A stretch of 60,000 nt of DNA from Adiantum capillus-veneris (GCA_014529385.2 CM043954.1:98356747-98416746); one strand, 5' to 3'. Counted from the first letter of the stretch, positions 50,801-54,905 are shown. Translations and numbers: made by a program. The notes: a model not told the origin generated them from the sequence alone.

Positions 50801-53167
50801 TGCGCTAAGAAAGAACCAAGTCTCGAGCACAAAAGAAAATAACTCTGTCCCTCACGAGATATTGAGAGCAAAGCTTGGCACTTCATAGCTGAGGTGCTCA
50901 CTATATCTTAGGGTACATAGCTGTGGCAGCTTAACAAACAATCAAATTATGGATAGCACAGAATTAGACAGCTTCAGCATGGACAGGTGACCTCCGTTCA
51001 AGTGCTCTCTTGATGCACCATCTCTCCCTTCGAGCCATCCGCAGACCAGTGAGTTTATAAGACAAGAAATCGTATAGGTTGATACTAGCAGGACCTCGCT
51101 TGAATCTACAAAGAGATAGGGATGAAGAGAGCTTTCTAAGCATCTTCTTCACACTACAGATGATAGATTGGTTTGACCTCTTTTTGACAAATTTGACCAG
51201 AGTTGCCCCATAGTTGACCGGCGCAAAAGTGCTTGGAGGCGCATGTGGAGACCTAAGAAATCAGCTTCAAATGACTTCCATGGCTAAACAGGGTCTATTT
51301 TGCTCTAAAAAGCATAAAAAGCAAGCTAGGTACATGGATACACAGCTGTCACATGGACTGAGATGTGCTATTGGCCAAATATGAACCTCCTGATAGTCAG
51401 AGATAGATCGGTGCACACGGTGGAGTGGCACACACCTAAGCAGAAAATATGCCTGTTTGCACCAAATACTAAGGCACACTTTGTATGTCTCTGGATTATA
51501 GAGATCAGAGAGGTCCATTCATGTAAATGCTAGAGATCTGTTGACCAAAAAATACATTTTTTAGGAACAGGGTTCAGTACAAAAAGGACCAGCACACAGG
51601 TAGATGGATCTATGCAGTAACAGTGCATGACATGACCGAGCCTCACACAGAGACCACTATATACATGTCACATTCAACAGAGGATTCAGGACATCACTAA
51701 CAGGCACCACGCTCAGCCTACTCAATTTTTCACTATGGAGGAGAATGACTCTATACTGCAGAGATCCGTGTGGAAGGACAGCTCATTGGATGATCCTGTT
51801 CAAAAAGGGTTCAGTACAAAAAGGACCAGCACACAGGTAGATGGATCTATGCAGTAACAGTGCATGACATGACCGAGCCTCACACAGAGACCACTATATA
51901 CATGTCACATTCAACAGAGGATTCAGGACATCACTAACAGGCACCACGCTCAGCCTACTCAATTTTTCACTATGGAGGAGAATGACTCTATACTGCAGAG
52001 ATCCGTGTGGAAGGACAGCTCAAATGGAGACAACTATATAGGTGGTGTGTTCAACAGCAGAGTCAAGATATTATTGACAGGGATGACGCTTAGCCTAGTC
52101 GAGTTTTCACTACAGAGAAGATCGTCTCTATATGCAGAGATCGGATGCAGCAGTTCATTTTATGATGCCATTCGCCCTACATTTGTATTACCTACCTTAC
52201 TTCCAGCTCACCCTACATTTATCTTTCATATCCTATTGCCATTTCTTCCCTTCTATTGCACTCAACCACAGCCTCATCCACATTGTGTCTATCTACTAGG
52301 ATATTCTTTTGTTGTAGAGAAAAGTTTTATCTTTCATAGGTCATTGTAGCCACTTACAGAAGTCAACAGTGCGTTTCATCTCAATTCTATCTGACATGCA
52401 GCACTAAAATATGTAATATTTAATGTAATCTACAGGTTTAAAGCTTAGCATCTTTGTCATTTTGGCCCTTGGCTTTTAGTGGGACATACTGAACAACTTA
52501 TAGCTTTGTTGGATCTTACTTTTTTGTTTCTTAGTCCTTTAAAAACGTTGTGGCCATCAAAGACAGCTGAGAAAACCCCTTTAGCTCAAAAGTAATTGAA
52601 AAAGTTTCTAATAAAAGCTACAAGAAGAAGGAATCATAACAGGTACAAGAAGAGGGAAAACAAGTATGCAAATACCTCAAGTTGCATTCACAGCCCAAAG
52701 ACTTGCACCACCTCTTATAGTTTTTCAACAGTTTCCTCTCAATGAACGACAAGACCAATGCCCTTAACTGAATGAAGCAAATAATTTTCTCAGAGACACT
52801 CCAGTTTCAAAGACCACGCTATCAATCTTCCACCAAGAACTTGGAAACCAACCTTCTCATCGTCATCTTCACGTGAAAATCTAGCTGTTCTTACATTTGC
52901 AATCAGCAAAATTAAGTGCTCTCTTTGGTTCATTACATTGCCTTGCTGAAAAAATAATATATAAGATGTAAGAAAGAAACGTTTGTTTTCTTTGCAAGCC
53001 TTCCTGTTTTTAAAAAAATTGATGCAGGATTCTTTAACCTGGAAGCCAAACATGATTTGCAACCAATTGAAAATATCCACACCAGGACTCTTCTTCTCAT
53101 GCTCGAGCACATCAGGAGGCCATGGCAATTTGATAACATTTTGTATTGTTGACAAAGCGAACCTTAT
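4619..53167 (-). CDS. Callose synthase (1,3-beta-glucan synthase, GSL/CalS family), 13 internal exons A-M
   Basis: The enzyme makes callose (1,3-beta-glucan) from UDP-glucose at the plasma membrane and cell plate. Thirteen exons on the minus strand join in frame: A 53167-53039, B 52945-52853, C 52767-52676, D 49797-49683, E 10513-10379, F 10281-10211, G 10133-10055, H 9959-9837, I 5717-5600, J 5455-5127, K 5037-4985, L 4854-4794, M 4703-4619. Together they encode about 455 aa. Landmarks in family order are NQREHLILLIANV, GLYLLIWGEAANLRFMPECL (FKS1 domain-1 region), WRNYDDLNE, ECFRLGWP, VEVRSF, MIVVAWSGSGS, ILRYMLKVVAA, GHGMHETLYTLFK and NWHDFF. Exons H-L carry the N-terminal membrane-helix cluster. 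The catalytic loop would follow to the left, outside the window. All introns have GT...AG ends and matching phases with no stops, so the gene is probably functional. The oddity is the 39.2-kb intron between D and E. Confidence 0.93.
4794..4854 (-). CDS. Callose synthase exon L
   Basis: 61 nt encoding YTLFWLVLLLNKFFFSYYFE, a hydrophobic helix equal to YT.FW.LLL..K..FSYY.E in the family. Acceptor TGTTTGCAG, donor GTGAGGAGG. Its first base completes the Lys codon from exon K. Confidence 0.93.
4985..5037 (-). CDS. Callose synthase exon K
   Basis: 53 nt encoding PYIFIGHGMHETLYTLF plus two bases of Lys. It matches PRLYVGRGMHES.FSLFKY, one of the best landmarks of the family. Acceptor GGTCTGCAG, donor GTCAGTACC. 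Confidence 0.93.
5127..5455 (-). CDS. Callose synthase exon J
   Basis: 329 nt, the longest exon seen. It opens by completing a Val codon (VEIALSFKAW), then two helices, ILRYMLKVVAAIVWVVILPL and YTLPSVIGATIFFFP, with TIKSW between, and ends LFLWWSQ. The order matches the callose synthase N-terminal membrane cluster. Donor GTAAATTGAG. The acceptor after CTTCAG is the one that keeps phase. Confidence 0.92.
5600..5717 (-). CDS. Callose synthase exon I
   Basis: 118 nt; acceptor ATATTTCAG, donor GTAACATTG. It encodes AMIVVAWSGSGSILDLFDLN and VLLKVSSIFITTAFLDLLQ: the membrane-embedded AM.I.AWNGSGS block (Ser replaces the family Asn) and the next helix. A 4.1-kb intron separates it from exon H. Confidence 0.93.
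6430..7160 (+). pseudogene. LINE reverse transcriptase fragment
   Basis: Decayed plus-strand RT. Readable pieces are LLDFQKAYNQVDWSFLEETM (6930-6990; RT motif with D-F-x-K-A-Y-D changed to N), GIAMLYNNSHSEVLVAS and SVRHRCPLC (equivalent of VRQGCPL). Stops separate them. It is a different LINE family from the 10.7-36.2 kb array, whose motif is DIEKAFDTVHWDF. Confidence 0.65.
7640..8500. repeat. Possible degraded LTR, related to 48,290-48,650
   Basis: The segment about 8,300-8,420 (GCAGCACACTCAACTCCA, then GTAGAGGCTCAACTGTGCA) is similar in order to about 48,525-48,600 (GTAGCACACTCAGCTCCA, GTCGAGGCTCAGATGTGCA), which lies upstream of gypsy copy D3. The two could be LTR remnants of one family. 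No clean ends or target duplication were found. Confidence 0.3.
8731..8896. repeat. 83-bp tandem duplication
   Basis: GTTGGATGCCTCAAGGCCAC begins at 8731 and again at 8814. The two units share most bases, through CCACCAGAAG-CAACTAAAAA. Confidence 0.85.
9236..9400 (+). repeat. G-rich degenerate minisatellite (possible G-quadruplex)
   Basis: Repeated phrases like TAGGGTCTAGGGGGAGAG and GGGACGAGGGGGGTGGGTAG, with one run of twelve G. Several G-runs of three or more lie close together on the plus strand, in the 4.1-kb intron and so on the non-template strand's complement of the gene. Confidence 0.7.
9837..9959 (-). CDS. Callose synthase exon H
   Basis: 41 codons, phase 0 to 0; acceptor TTTGTCTAG, donor GTAGGTCTAG. 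It contains GKAYVEVRSFLHIYRNFNRM and WAFFILALQ, equal to the family block GK.NFVE.RSF..IFR.FDRMW.F.IL.LQ, where the first transmembrane cluster begins. Confidence 0.92.
10055..10133 (-). CDS. Callose synthase exon G
   Basis: 79 nt; acceptor GGAAACAG, donor GTAGGTATC. It encodes SSECFRLGWPWRITQEFMRN then TDRSGQ. The block CFRLGWP.R is diagnostic. The stretch after it is more divergent than the family norm. Confidence 0.92.
10211..10281 (-). CDS. Callose synthase exon F
   Basis: 71 nt; acceptor CACTTACAG, donor GTTGGTCC. It encodes EAERSDYGGHSTWRNYDDLN then ECF, matching EA.R....HS.WRNYDDLNEYFW. The final TG plus the first G of exon G restores the conserved Trp. The family Tyr before Phe-Trp is Cys here. 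Confidence 0.92.
10379..10513 (-). CDS. Callose synthase exon E
   Basis: 45 codons, phase 0 to 0; acceptor ATCAATGTAG, donor GTTACTTT. It begins MAEDIKYVLN, directly continuing the CYIFHH|M block of exon D, and ends YGGKDYSFLTTVIKPMYDII, the family block (YGG.EEAFL..V.TPIY.VI). It marks the far side of the 39.2-kb intron. Confidence 0.92.
10725..11239 (+). promoter_or_regulatory. LINE L-1 5' UTR with partly repeated GC-rich units
   Basis: A TG-repeat tract (10,725-10,780) is followed by two related units. One starts near 10,786 (GTGACGCGCTGTTCTGCCCCTG) and one near 10,900 (GGCACGCGCTATTCTGCCCC); each has TG repeats just before it. LINE 5' UTRs often carry internal promoters and monomer repeats. 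Whether the TG tract belongs to the element or to the target is discussed in the findings. Confidence 0.5.
11240..12432 (+). pseudogene. LINE L-1 ORF1 (DUF4283-like + CCHC zinc knuckle), broken
   Basis: It starts with ATG at 11,240 (MEPASETASEIKACLYEDFE). A TAG at 11,358-11,360 (CCGGTATAG; copy L-4 has CAG) and a frameshift near 11,535 break it. The middle holds a DUF4283-like core (DVGQWVDFLLKRQAV, GARGFYEVLL, HVLPWALTKDYQ), then the knuckle CFRCGKFGHMQSEC (near 11,888-11,930) and a lysine-rich tail. ORF1 proteins of plant L1 elements bind element RNA. The stop is at 12,430. Confidence 0.87.
12469..15825 (+). pseudogene. LINE L-1 ORF2 (endonuclease, reverse transcriptase, zf-RVT), broken
   Basis: The AP-like endonuclease starts at ATG 12,469: CISYNVRGLCNLDKWRLTW, VVLQEHNQ, FLCGDFNNTP (D and N of the active site). 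RT motifs are HWRPITLMPVIYKLLAK, QYGFIPRRQIMDN, QVDIEKAFDTVHWDF, VRQGCPISALLY and QAYADDSLFM (YADD near 14,161). A zf-RVT region follows (LPLKERLFLWRCLLGVLP, then C-x2-C and HLLWDC near 15,450-15,515). It is broken by frameshifts near 13,000 and 13,985, stops, and the ~400-bp deletion. The end is at 15,825. Confidence 0.9.
16499..17692 (+). pseudogene. LINE L-2 ORF1, broken
   Basis: Same protein as in L-1. The initiator is ATA, a TGA lies at about 16,567, and a frameshift near 16,900 shifts the DUF4283-like part. The knuckle reads CFQCGKFGHMQSEC (near 17,148), followed by a TAG at about 17,202. The tail KIRTPPSSRNYVPLVNANKN is conserved with L-1 and L-4. Confidence 0.86.
17729..20697 (+). pseudogene. 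LINE L-2 ORF2, broken, endonuclease partly deleted
   Basis: The endonuclease part reads from MHSRIKCISYNVRGLCNLDK to YEFGG, then jumps at about 18,045 to the linker (SELCEASVCIQRNDKR). RT follows with WDGLTVEFFLSFWEDLEHPL, HWRPITLMPVVYKILAK, VDIEKAFDTVEWDFIAA and QAYVDDSLFM. The second residue of YADD is Val. A stop TAA (18,807-18,809) precedes the VDIEKAFD motif. The zf-RVT end is degraded near 20,215-20,400. The final frame ends HQLSYECF at 20,697. Confidence 0.87.
20815..20842. repeat. (GT)14 microsatellite between LINE copies L-2 and L-3
   Basis: A pure GT tract joins the A tail of L-2 to the truncated 5' end of L-3. Confidence 0.95.
20843..21585 (+). mobile_element. LINE family L copy L-3, 5'-truncated
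   Basis: Starts at GACTGGAAGCTTGGGGAGAT, equal to L-1 position about 15,198, so only the last ~740 bp is present. It encodes the zf-RVT end of ORF2 (LPLKESLFLWRCLLGVLPVG, HLLWDC) with frameshifts, then the hairpin TAAATCAAATTGATTTA and an A tail to 21,585. It is closer to L-1 than to L-2 in sequence. 5' truncation is the usual outcome of target-primed reverse transcription. Confidence 0.92.
22140..23343 (+). pseudogene. LINE L-4 ORF1, broken
   Basis: ATG at 22,140 (MDNVSEVSEIKSCLYEDFEE). The frame is open to about 22,460, where a duplicated T-rich piece (TCTCCGTTTTTTTTT twice) breaks it. Further stops follow at 22,690 and 22,987. It has the DUF4283-like core and the knuckle CFRCGRFGHMQSEC (near 22,797-22,840), and ends MGIST at 23,343. 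Of the three ORF1 copies it has the best-preserved first half. Confidence 0.86.
23381..23964 (+). pseudogene. LINE L-4 ORF2, endonuclease part
   Basis: ATG at 23,381. It reads CITYNVRGLCNLDKWRLTW, IILQEHNQHDFVGQCSYFAG, then a frameshift and stop near 23,600-23,640, then FLCGDFNNTPTMDDSTTG and the start of the substrate-binding end (HLHPNSSGFTFQHVAYSS). The frame is cut at 23,964 and continues from 33,186 with RWYLLNLQQYEDFV. Confidence 0.87.
23965..25511 (-). repeat. 3' LTR of the Tat-like element
   Basis: In element sense it starts TGATGGGGGC (minus strand at 25,511) and ends CCCGTCA at 23,965. It pairs with the right LTR with scattered substitutions and small indels. It is rich in AG and TG simple repeats and has a TATA-like CTATATAAAGAGG at about 24,669-24,681. 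Confidence 0.92.
25512..25531 (-). promoter_or_regulatory. Polypurine tract of the Tat-like element
   Basis: Minus strand AGCCAAAAGGGGAGGGCTAA directly precedes the TG of the 3' LTR. This fixes the element's orientation as minus. Confidence 0.75.
25540..26599 (-). pseudogene. Tat-like integrase
   Basis: Continues in frame from the TGA at 26,600: HHWCKTCKLCQKAG (the CC of HHCC), then the catalytic core with KWGIDAIGSLPRANSGKFYI (D), IISDRGPGFRADLVGE (D) and SPYYPQCNGLVEKVNGMVSK (E). A frameshift near 26,000 moves LRVMASQLQQPN out of frame. A second shift leads to the C-terminal end (25,833-25,540), with LLLRWEGPFIVRKKYANGSY, a GPF/Y module, ending TDELET. D, D and E are all present. Confidence 0.87.
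26600..28792 (-). pseudogene. Tat-like reverse transcriptase, RNase H and second (archaeal-type) RNase H
   Basis: About 730 aa in the same frame as gag-protease. RT: WGSPVVVTPKKNGKWRVCVD, DHFPLPFLDEILNEVAG, VMPFGLTNAPATFQR and FIDDFCIYS (catalytic DD). The first RNase H is degenerate: YVTSSVGNDSLGAVLLQ has Ser where the family has Asp. Past residue 490 is a second RNase H with SLYFDGAYKRASDKAAASIV, SNNEAEYVALTKGL, VFGDALLLVRQVNGAW and GDALAS, so its D, E, D, D residues are present. The integrase zinc region begins at the end (H-x-x-x-x-x-H in CHDGVCGGHFAL). A TGA at 26,602-26,600 replaces the Trp usual in GFIWPSL. Confidence 0.9.
28802..30814 (-). pseudogene. Tat-like gag and protease
   Basis: One reading frame, split by an in-frame TGA at 30,277-30,275 and ended by another at 28,804-28,802. 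First part (179 aa): capsid-like gag with FPTFKGKKGEDLVTDFLDDF, ARSWYNALP and LKTAFKRRFG. Second part (490 aa): a Pro-rich stretch, then zinc knuckle CYNCGEDGHGMYYC (about residues 79-92), basic linkers and a retropepsin-like protease with YIDGGAQICVMSEAM (about residues 317-331) and LILGRPWLMAMKAKQDW. The protease has DGG for the usual D-S/T-G. Both TGA codons fit CGA-to-TGA changes. Translation to the first stop alone would give capsid without the knuckle. Confidence 0.87.
31624..31642 (-). promoter_or_regulatory. Candidate primer-binding site of the Tat-like element
   Basis: Immediately inside the 5' LTR the minus strand reads TTTGGTGCCCCCACTGAGG. The position is right and TGGTGCC is primer-like, but I cannot assign the tRNA. 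It is not the initiator-Met site seen in element C. Confidence 0.5.
31643..33185 (-). repeat. 5' LTR of the Tat-like element
   Basis: Partner of the left LTR. In element sense it runs from 33,185 (TGATGCGGGC) to 31,643 (CCCGTCA). Confidence 0.92.
32345..32357 (-). promoter_or_regulatory. Candidate TATA box in the 5' LTR of the Tat-like element
   Basis: The minus strand reads CCCTATATAAAGAGG here, well inside the LTR, with transcription expected to start about 30 bp to the left. The same box is in the other LTR. Confidence 0.5.
33186..36211 (+). pseudogene. LINE L-4, 3' part: ORF2 reverse transcriptase and zf-RVT
   Basis: Resumes the L-4 ORF2 after the Tat-like element (RWYLLNLQQYEDFV). RT pieces: WDGLTVEFFLSFWEALEHTL, FIPRRQIMNNLANVMIG, QVDIENAFDTKQWDFIAA (K of EKAF changed to N), VRQSCPLSALLY, and AYADDSLFMPRNQKDD near 34,690 with a TAG just before it. 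Many stops (33,565; 33,687; 34,183; 34,618). A zf-RVT region follows (LPLKERLFLWCCLLRVLP, HLLWDC). The end is lost: at 36,211 it joins element C-like sequence, so hairpin and A tail are absent. Confidence 0.88.
36212..36460 (-). mobile_element. Fragment of element C 3' interior
   Basis: GCCTTTTACAACCAAACG, then CCCCAGACC and CCTGCGTCGTTTGGAGGTG, match 41,131-41,190 of element C. ACTCCTCCCGCATAACCATT and GGTCCGGGCCGGGAGTCACA match about 41,222-41,262. GAAACCAGTA near 36,450 matches 41,391. There is no LTR on either side, so it is a piece captured by rearrangement, between the broken end of LINE L-4 and the start of gypsy D2. Confidence 0.75.
36466..39974 (+). pseudogene. Ty3/gypsy family D copy D2: gag to reverse transcriptase, broken
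   Basis: It lacks its 5' end (starts inside gag at LDGLADKWYSQF). gag continues with FQEKVLNELASLMLQPNESF and MVKKWVEKALRKTSQLRESL. Zinc-knuckle-like CSSCHSSGHPPHECPLRAYC is near 37,066. A protease-like stretch, LTVSILGCQFSGVIVDGRSG, is near 38,170 (DGRSG, Asp-Gly in place of D-S/T-G). Then LRDRDYKLNP-like pre-RT and RT pieces: LEDVAGHILSSFMDRFNGYN, RTSFGLKNTVHLIFY, CTFMDDFSTFSG (YxDD region) and LNINPNKCQFLVTKGMLLGH (39,528-39,929). Many stops. At 39,974 element C is inserted in RT; RT resumes at 44,025. Confidence 0.85.
39975..40637 (-). repeat. 3' LTR of element C
   Basis: Same length as the partner LTR (663 bp), with scattered differences. Ends TGTCACA/TGTGACA. Confidence 0.92.
40638..40655 (-). 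promoter_or_regulatory. Polypurine tract of element C
   Basis: The minus strand reads TCTTTCAAGAAGGGGAGA directly before the TG of the 3' LTR. Confidence 0.75.
41030..41265 (-). repeat. Repeated GC-rich units in the 3' interior of element C
   Basis: Three copies of ACTCCTCCYGCATAACCW followed by AAGGTCCGGGCC (plus strand, near 41,034, 41,094 and 41,222). In addition, two CCCCAG...CCTGCGTCGTTT units are at about 41,155 and 41,300. A related copy is at 36,297. Read on the minus strand each unit contains GGTTATGCGGGAGGAGT. I see no gene in 40,656-41,590. Confidence 0.75.
41594..41911 (-). pseudogene. Element C retropepsin-like protease region
   Basis: 105 aa with VNGFKALIFFDLGATENFIH (DLGA at the position of D-S/T-G-A), HVxK-like hydrophobic strands, and CDVLLGMPWHDKND (the family's LLG-x-x-W). 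This is a gypsy-type aspartic protease. The active-site triad has Leu instead of Ser/Thr, which would probably impair it. It starts from an internal Met; upstream coding continues in a broken frame to gag. Confidence 0.78.
42161..43064 (-). pseudogene. Element C gag
   Basis: Two overlapping frames joined by one frameshift near 42,590. The first (43,064-42,576) has a Gln/Pro-rich N-terminus with a run of Pro, then FTFSGVKDRKKALQFLQQFD and FLKDNATQWW. The second reads LATETMDEYNQRFLDVYLPV, LEAQCERYTIGLPSPLQEYC and TMQELMDHAAVGYKLMKGKL, the C-terminal half of a Retrotrans_gag capsid. A knuckle-like piece follows to about 42,050 in other frames. Gag forms the particle. Confidence 0.82.
43343..43360 (-). 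promoter_or_regulatory. Primer-binding site of element C (initiator Met-tRNA)
   Basis: The minus strand reads TGGTATCAGAGCATCAGG, starting one base inside the 5' LTR. TGGTATCAGAGC is the common plant LTR-element site for the 3' end of initiator tRNA-Met. Confidence 0.88.
43362..44024 (-). repeat. 5' LTR of element C
   Basis: In element sense it runs from 44,024 to 43,362. It has three ACGT-containing motifs in its U3 (see the regulatory entry), a TATA-like TTTAAATATGAGG (about 43,613-43,626) and an AATATAAAG polyadenylation-like signal (about 43,533-43,541). Confidence 0.92.
43735..43840 (-). promoter_or_regulatory. Repeated TGATGACGTGGCA-type motifs in the element C LTR
   Basis: In element sense the motif TGATGACGTGG(C/T)A occurs about three times at ~40-bp spacing, one copy mutated. 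TGACGTGG contains the ACGT core and TGACG word bound by plant bZIP factors. The copies are perfect in the solo LTR at 58,063, 58,100 and 58,143. Confidence 0.5.
44025..44112 (+). pseudogene. D2 reverse transcriptase, piece between element C and a solo LTR
   Basis: 88 bp read, with indels, as part of the RT thumb (the family pattern PP...K.V.SF.G..GYYRRFI..YA). It ends MYAQVT, and the frame then continues across the solo LTR as QPLTRLTSA at 44,726. Confidence 0.7.
44113..44725 (+). mobile_element. Solo LTR, family C
   Basis: Opposite orientation to element C. It begins TGTCACAAACTG and ends GTCCGTCTTGTGACA, 613 bp. The flanks ACTCA and GCTCA are a 5-bp target duplication with one mismatch. 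It splits D2 RT between MYAQVT and QPLTRLTSA. A solo LTR forms when the two LTRs of an element recombine. Confidence 0.88.
44726..44884 (+). pseudogene. D2 RT/RNase H junction, 3' remnant
   Basis: Reads QPLTRLTSAIVLFQRSKPEA then EAFAYLKKRLTKAPILVASD and FHVHTDAKG. This is the RT connection and the first Asp of RNase H in Ty3/gypsy pol (AF..LK..L..APIL...D.....DAS). It is cut off by a G-rich minisatellite at about 44,885. Confidence 0.8.
44885..45026 (+). repeat. G-rich minisatellite
   Basis: Degenerate units around AGGGGCGAGGGCAAGGGA-TAG, with many G-runs of 3 to 5. It starts at the Asp codon region of the D2 RNase H and ends before inverted copy D3. Non-coding. Confidence 0.8.
45105..48250 (-). 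pseudogene. Ty3/gypsy family D copy D3: gag to protease-like region, inverted to D2
   Basis: Minus-strand frames: MTNTRRSVERQSALLSPLKY (48,012), LEFWPRQT and the LDGLADKWYSQF region (47,740-47,500), FQEKVLDELANVVLQPKETF-type gag (47,467-46,889) with VWCSSCRSRGHPPQECPLRV, a knuckle (CYKCGEYGHYQRKC) near 46,650, then LTVSVLGRKFSGV (about 45,920) and ALHDWGNDAMWIH. Many stops and frameshifts. The leader is about 48,013-48,250. It lacks RT. With D2 it forms an inverted pair. Confidence 0.83.
48290..48950. repeat. Non-coding, possible LTR remnant upstream of D3
   Basis: About 660 bp with no gene. The part 48,525-48,600 is similar to 8,300-8,420. Its position directly upstream of D3 gag suggests an LTR, but I found no TG...CA pair or primer site. 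Confidence 0.3.
48955..49080 (+). mobile_element. LINE family L copy L-5, 3' end only
   Basis: Resembles the last part of L-4 ORF2 (CTTGACCGCATGTCAATATG, then TATGCGCCTCTGCTTTCC) joined to the family 3' UTR (TTTCCTCAATTTGAGGTTTC, TGTAAATTAATCAAGAAAG, ATACAAAGAAAGTA). Most of the last ~400 bp of the coding end is missing. It is followed by TGTGTACC. Confidence 0.7.
49683..49797 (-). CDS. Callose synthase exon D
   Basis: 115 nt. The first base completes an Arg codon begun in exon C. It then encodes 38 codons including GLYLLIWGEAANLRFMPECL and CYIFHH, a near-invariant signature of plant callose synthases (FKS1 domain 1). Donor GTGAGTTAATG. This exon is followed by the 39.2-kb intron. Confidence 0.95.
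50060..50840 (-). pseudogene. LINE reverse transcriptase fragment
   Basis: Broken minus-strand frames with KWDLVEAAMQQFGFFSQYSL and DCIDLLFASESFHLSVL, the region after the RT motif DF.KAYD...W. It is not family L. It lies in the 2.9-kb intron between callose synthase exons C and D. Confidence 0.5.
51571..52150. repeat. Tandem duplication: two identical 214-bp units and a diverged third
   Basis: GGTTCAGTACAAAAAGGACC starts at 51,571 and again at 51,808 (237-bp period). I read 214 bp without a difference between the copies. A third, diverged copy covers about 52,025-52,150 (GAGACAACTATATAGG, then GACGCTTAGCCTAGTC). Confidence 0.9.
52676..52767 (-). CDS. Callose synthase exon C
   Basis: 92 nt, entering in phase 0 and leaving after two bases of a codon. 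It encodes LRALVLSFIERKLLKNYKRW followed by CKSLG, matching the family block (RAL..VM.KLFKNY.KWCK.L). The acceptor after CATTCAG was chosen because it keeps phase; AG after TTAAG would not. Confidence 0.88.
52853..52945 (-). CDS. Callose synthase exon B
   Basis: 31 codons, phase 0 to 0; acceptor TTTTTTCAG, donor GTTGGTTT. It contains GNVMNQREHLILLIANVRTA, one of the most conserved callose synthase blocks (DN.ANQREHLILLLANVH). The intron before it is 93 bp. Confidence 0.93.
53039..53167 (-). CDS. Callose synthase exon A
   Basis: 43 codons, phase 0 at both ends; acceptor TTTTTTCAG, donor GTTAAAG. It encodes IRFALSTIQNVIKLPWPPDV and, after an acidic/lysine stretch, FNWLQIMFGFQ. This matches the family block LPWP...D.LDWLQ.MFGFQ just before the FKS1 domain. 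Earlier exons must lie to the right; none was recognised in 53,168-60,000. Confidence 0.9.
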
Positions 53168-53339
53168 CTGAAAAAACCGCATTGCTGATCTTAGGGGGCT
53201 TAAGTCCACAATTTCTTAGTACCTTCATCAACGTTTGGATGTCAGATTTTCAAACATTCCATTCATGCAGTTACATAAGCTAAAATTTACTCAGAGTTGA
53301 ATTTATTAGATGGATACTGATTTGAAGCTTGTTCCATTA

Positions 53340-53640
53340 TAAAACTGCCACTTTGACAGCATTTGGCGACCAATGATCCTACTTTGCAAGTTACTGAACT
53401 TAGTTCTCAAGATACTTTGAGATTCTCAGGTTGGTTGGAGGCCTATTGGAGATGAGCTCTAGCATATCCTTGCATATCATAAAAGGATTGATTATGTTGG
53501 CTGTACGAACTATGTGGGGATTGTCACGCTGGTTAGAAATGATGTCCTTGCGACTCTTTGACAAGACGAATGGTTCTTGACTATTCTATGCAAGGTGTTG
53601 TGATACAATCTGCCAGTGTGCAAGTAAATAGGGCCTCAAC
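53340..53640 (+). pseudogene. LINE endonuclease fragment
   Basis: Broken plus-strand frame with YVGIVTLVRNDV-like text (GGGGATTGTCACGCTGGTTA near 53,517) then DEWFLTI. It resembles the YAG..DFSGLLMLVRHEL stretch of family L but is clearly another family. Confidence 0.4.
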
Positions 53641-54699
53641 AGAGCAGAATACTTAGTGAGAAATCTCTGCTTATCCCTAGCATTCGATGCGTTTTTATTT
53701 TACTAATGCTCCTTCTAGATACGATAATGCTGCCAATGAGTGACATGCTTGAACAAATTAGTCGCATCCATTGAGCTTTAAGATTTATGGTGTCACATAA
53801 AGCCAGGTTCCTTGGAGTATACTTCAGCATACTGTAGAAATGTGTAGTCATTTGGAAGGCTCAATTACCTTTATTTTACTTTAGAATAAAGGTCTACCTA
53901 TCTCCCATCCATTGGAGCTATCTAAAAGTGCTTCCATCTCATCTACCTACCAACTCCCATCACACCTACCAATCGCACCTCCTCTCTCCAACCACACCTA
54001 CTCTCTCCCATGTAATGGGTTCATTTTGATAGTGGTCTACTCAAATTTTGAGCTGTTCTCAGTCCTCTTGGTATTCTCAACTTGAGTTTCAAGCATATCA
54101 TTAGAGTTAAAGTCATAATAGTGATTAGTGTCCATACTATTGCTAAATGGACTATTTTCTTATTTTCTGAGTAATGTCTATTTTATGAAATTAGAATATT
54201 TAAATGTGTACACTTGAACTGTTAAAGATAGGAACTGTCTAGTGGAACTGATAAAAGCCATTAGGAAAGGACAGCTTTGGTGTGTCATATGATGGGTGAC
54301 ATTAAGCATCATGAAGGAGTTAATCCATAAGTTCGGTGGGAGAGACCGAGAAATTGGTATTCCCAATGGTCACATGATGGGTGACGGGAGCGTTGAATAG
54401 GGAATATTTCATTGATCTGGGAGGAAATCCAAACTTGGTAAAGGATTACGCGTAAAGACGCAGGCACAAGAATAAAGATGGGTTTTGAGAAGCTTTTAAT
54501 TAAAAGCAAGATATTTTCAGGTGCTTTTCACGAAAGCAGATATTTTTCTGCGAGGAAATCTATGTTTGCATTGCATCTGTGCATGAGGTTGCATCGAGGG
54601 ACCCCTCGGGAGTGTTGTTTATTGCATCAATTTTTAGAGTTTTGAACAGGTTCACACTCCAGCTGCACACTACTCAAAATAATGCTTTAAAAAAAAAGG

Positions 54700-54905
54700 T
54701 AGCGTCCCCCAATCTACAAAAACAGCTAGCAATCTCTCTCTCCTCTCTCTAGAGTTTCCGCCAACTCACTCTCTCTGGCTATTCCAGCCCTGCTTCCACG
54801 TGCTATTGTTGCACGAGTCTCGACCGGCTATTCCTGCCGCTCTCCAGAGCCTATAAAAGCACCACTAGTGCTCCTTCTCTACTCAAATTTTCCAACGCTA
54901 GCACA
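54700..54905 (+). promoter_or_regulatory. Promoter-like stretch with TATAAAAG and CT-rich tracts
   Basis: CT repeats (54,737-54,775), then GAGCCTATAAAAGCACCACT with a TATA box at about 54,851, followed by a CT-rich possible start region. No ORF follows on the plus strand, because the broken 3' end of LINE-F (minus) begins at about 54,885. It may be an LTR remnant. Confidence 0.3.

Noticed and set aside
50964-51152. 62-aa minus-strand ORF as a missing callose synthase exon
   Set aside because: Exons C and D join in phase without it and it lacks any family motif.
54381-54628. Possible small LTR beginning TGACGGGAGCG, like the Tat-like LTR end
   Set aside because: Only about ten bases match, no partner LTR or target duplication was found, and the proposed CATCA end is a common word.
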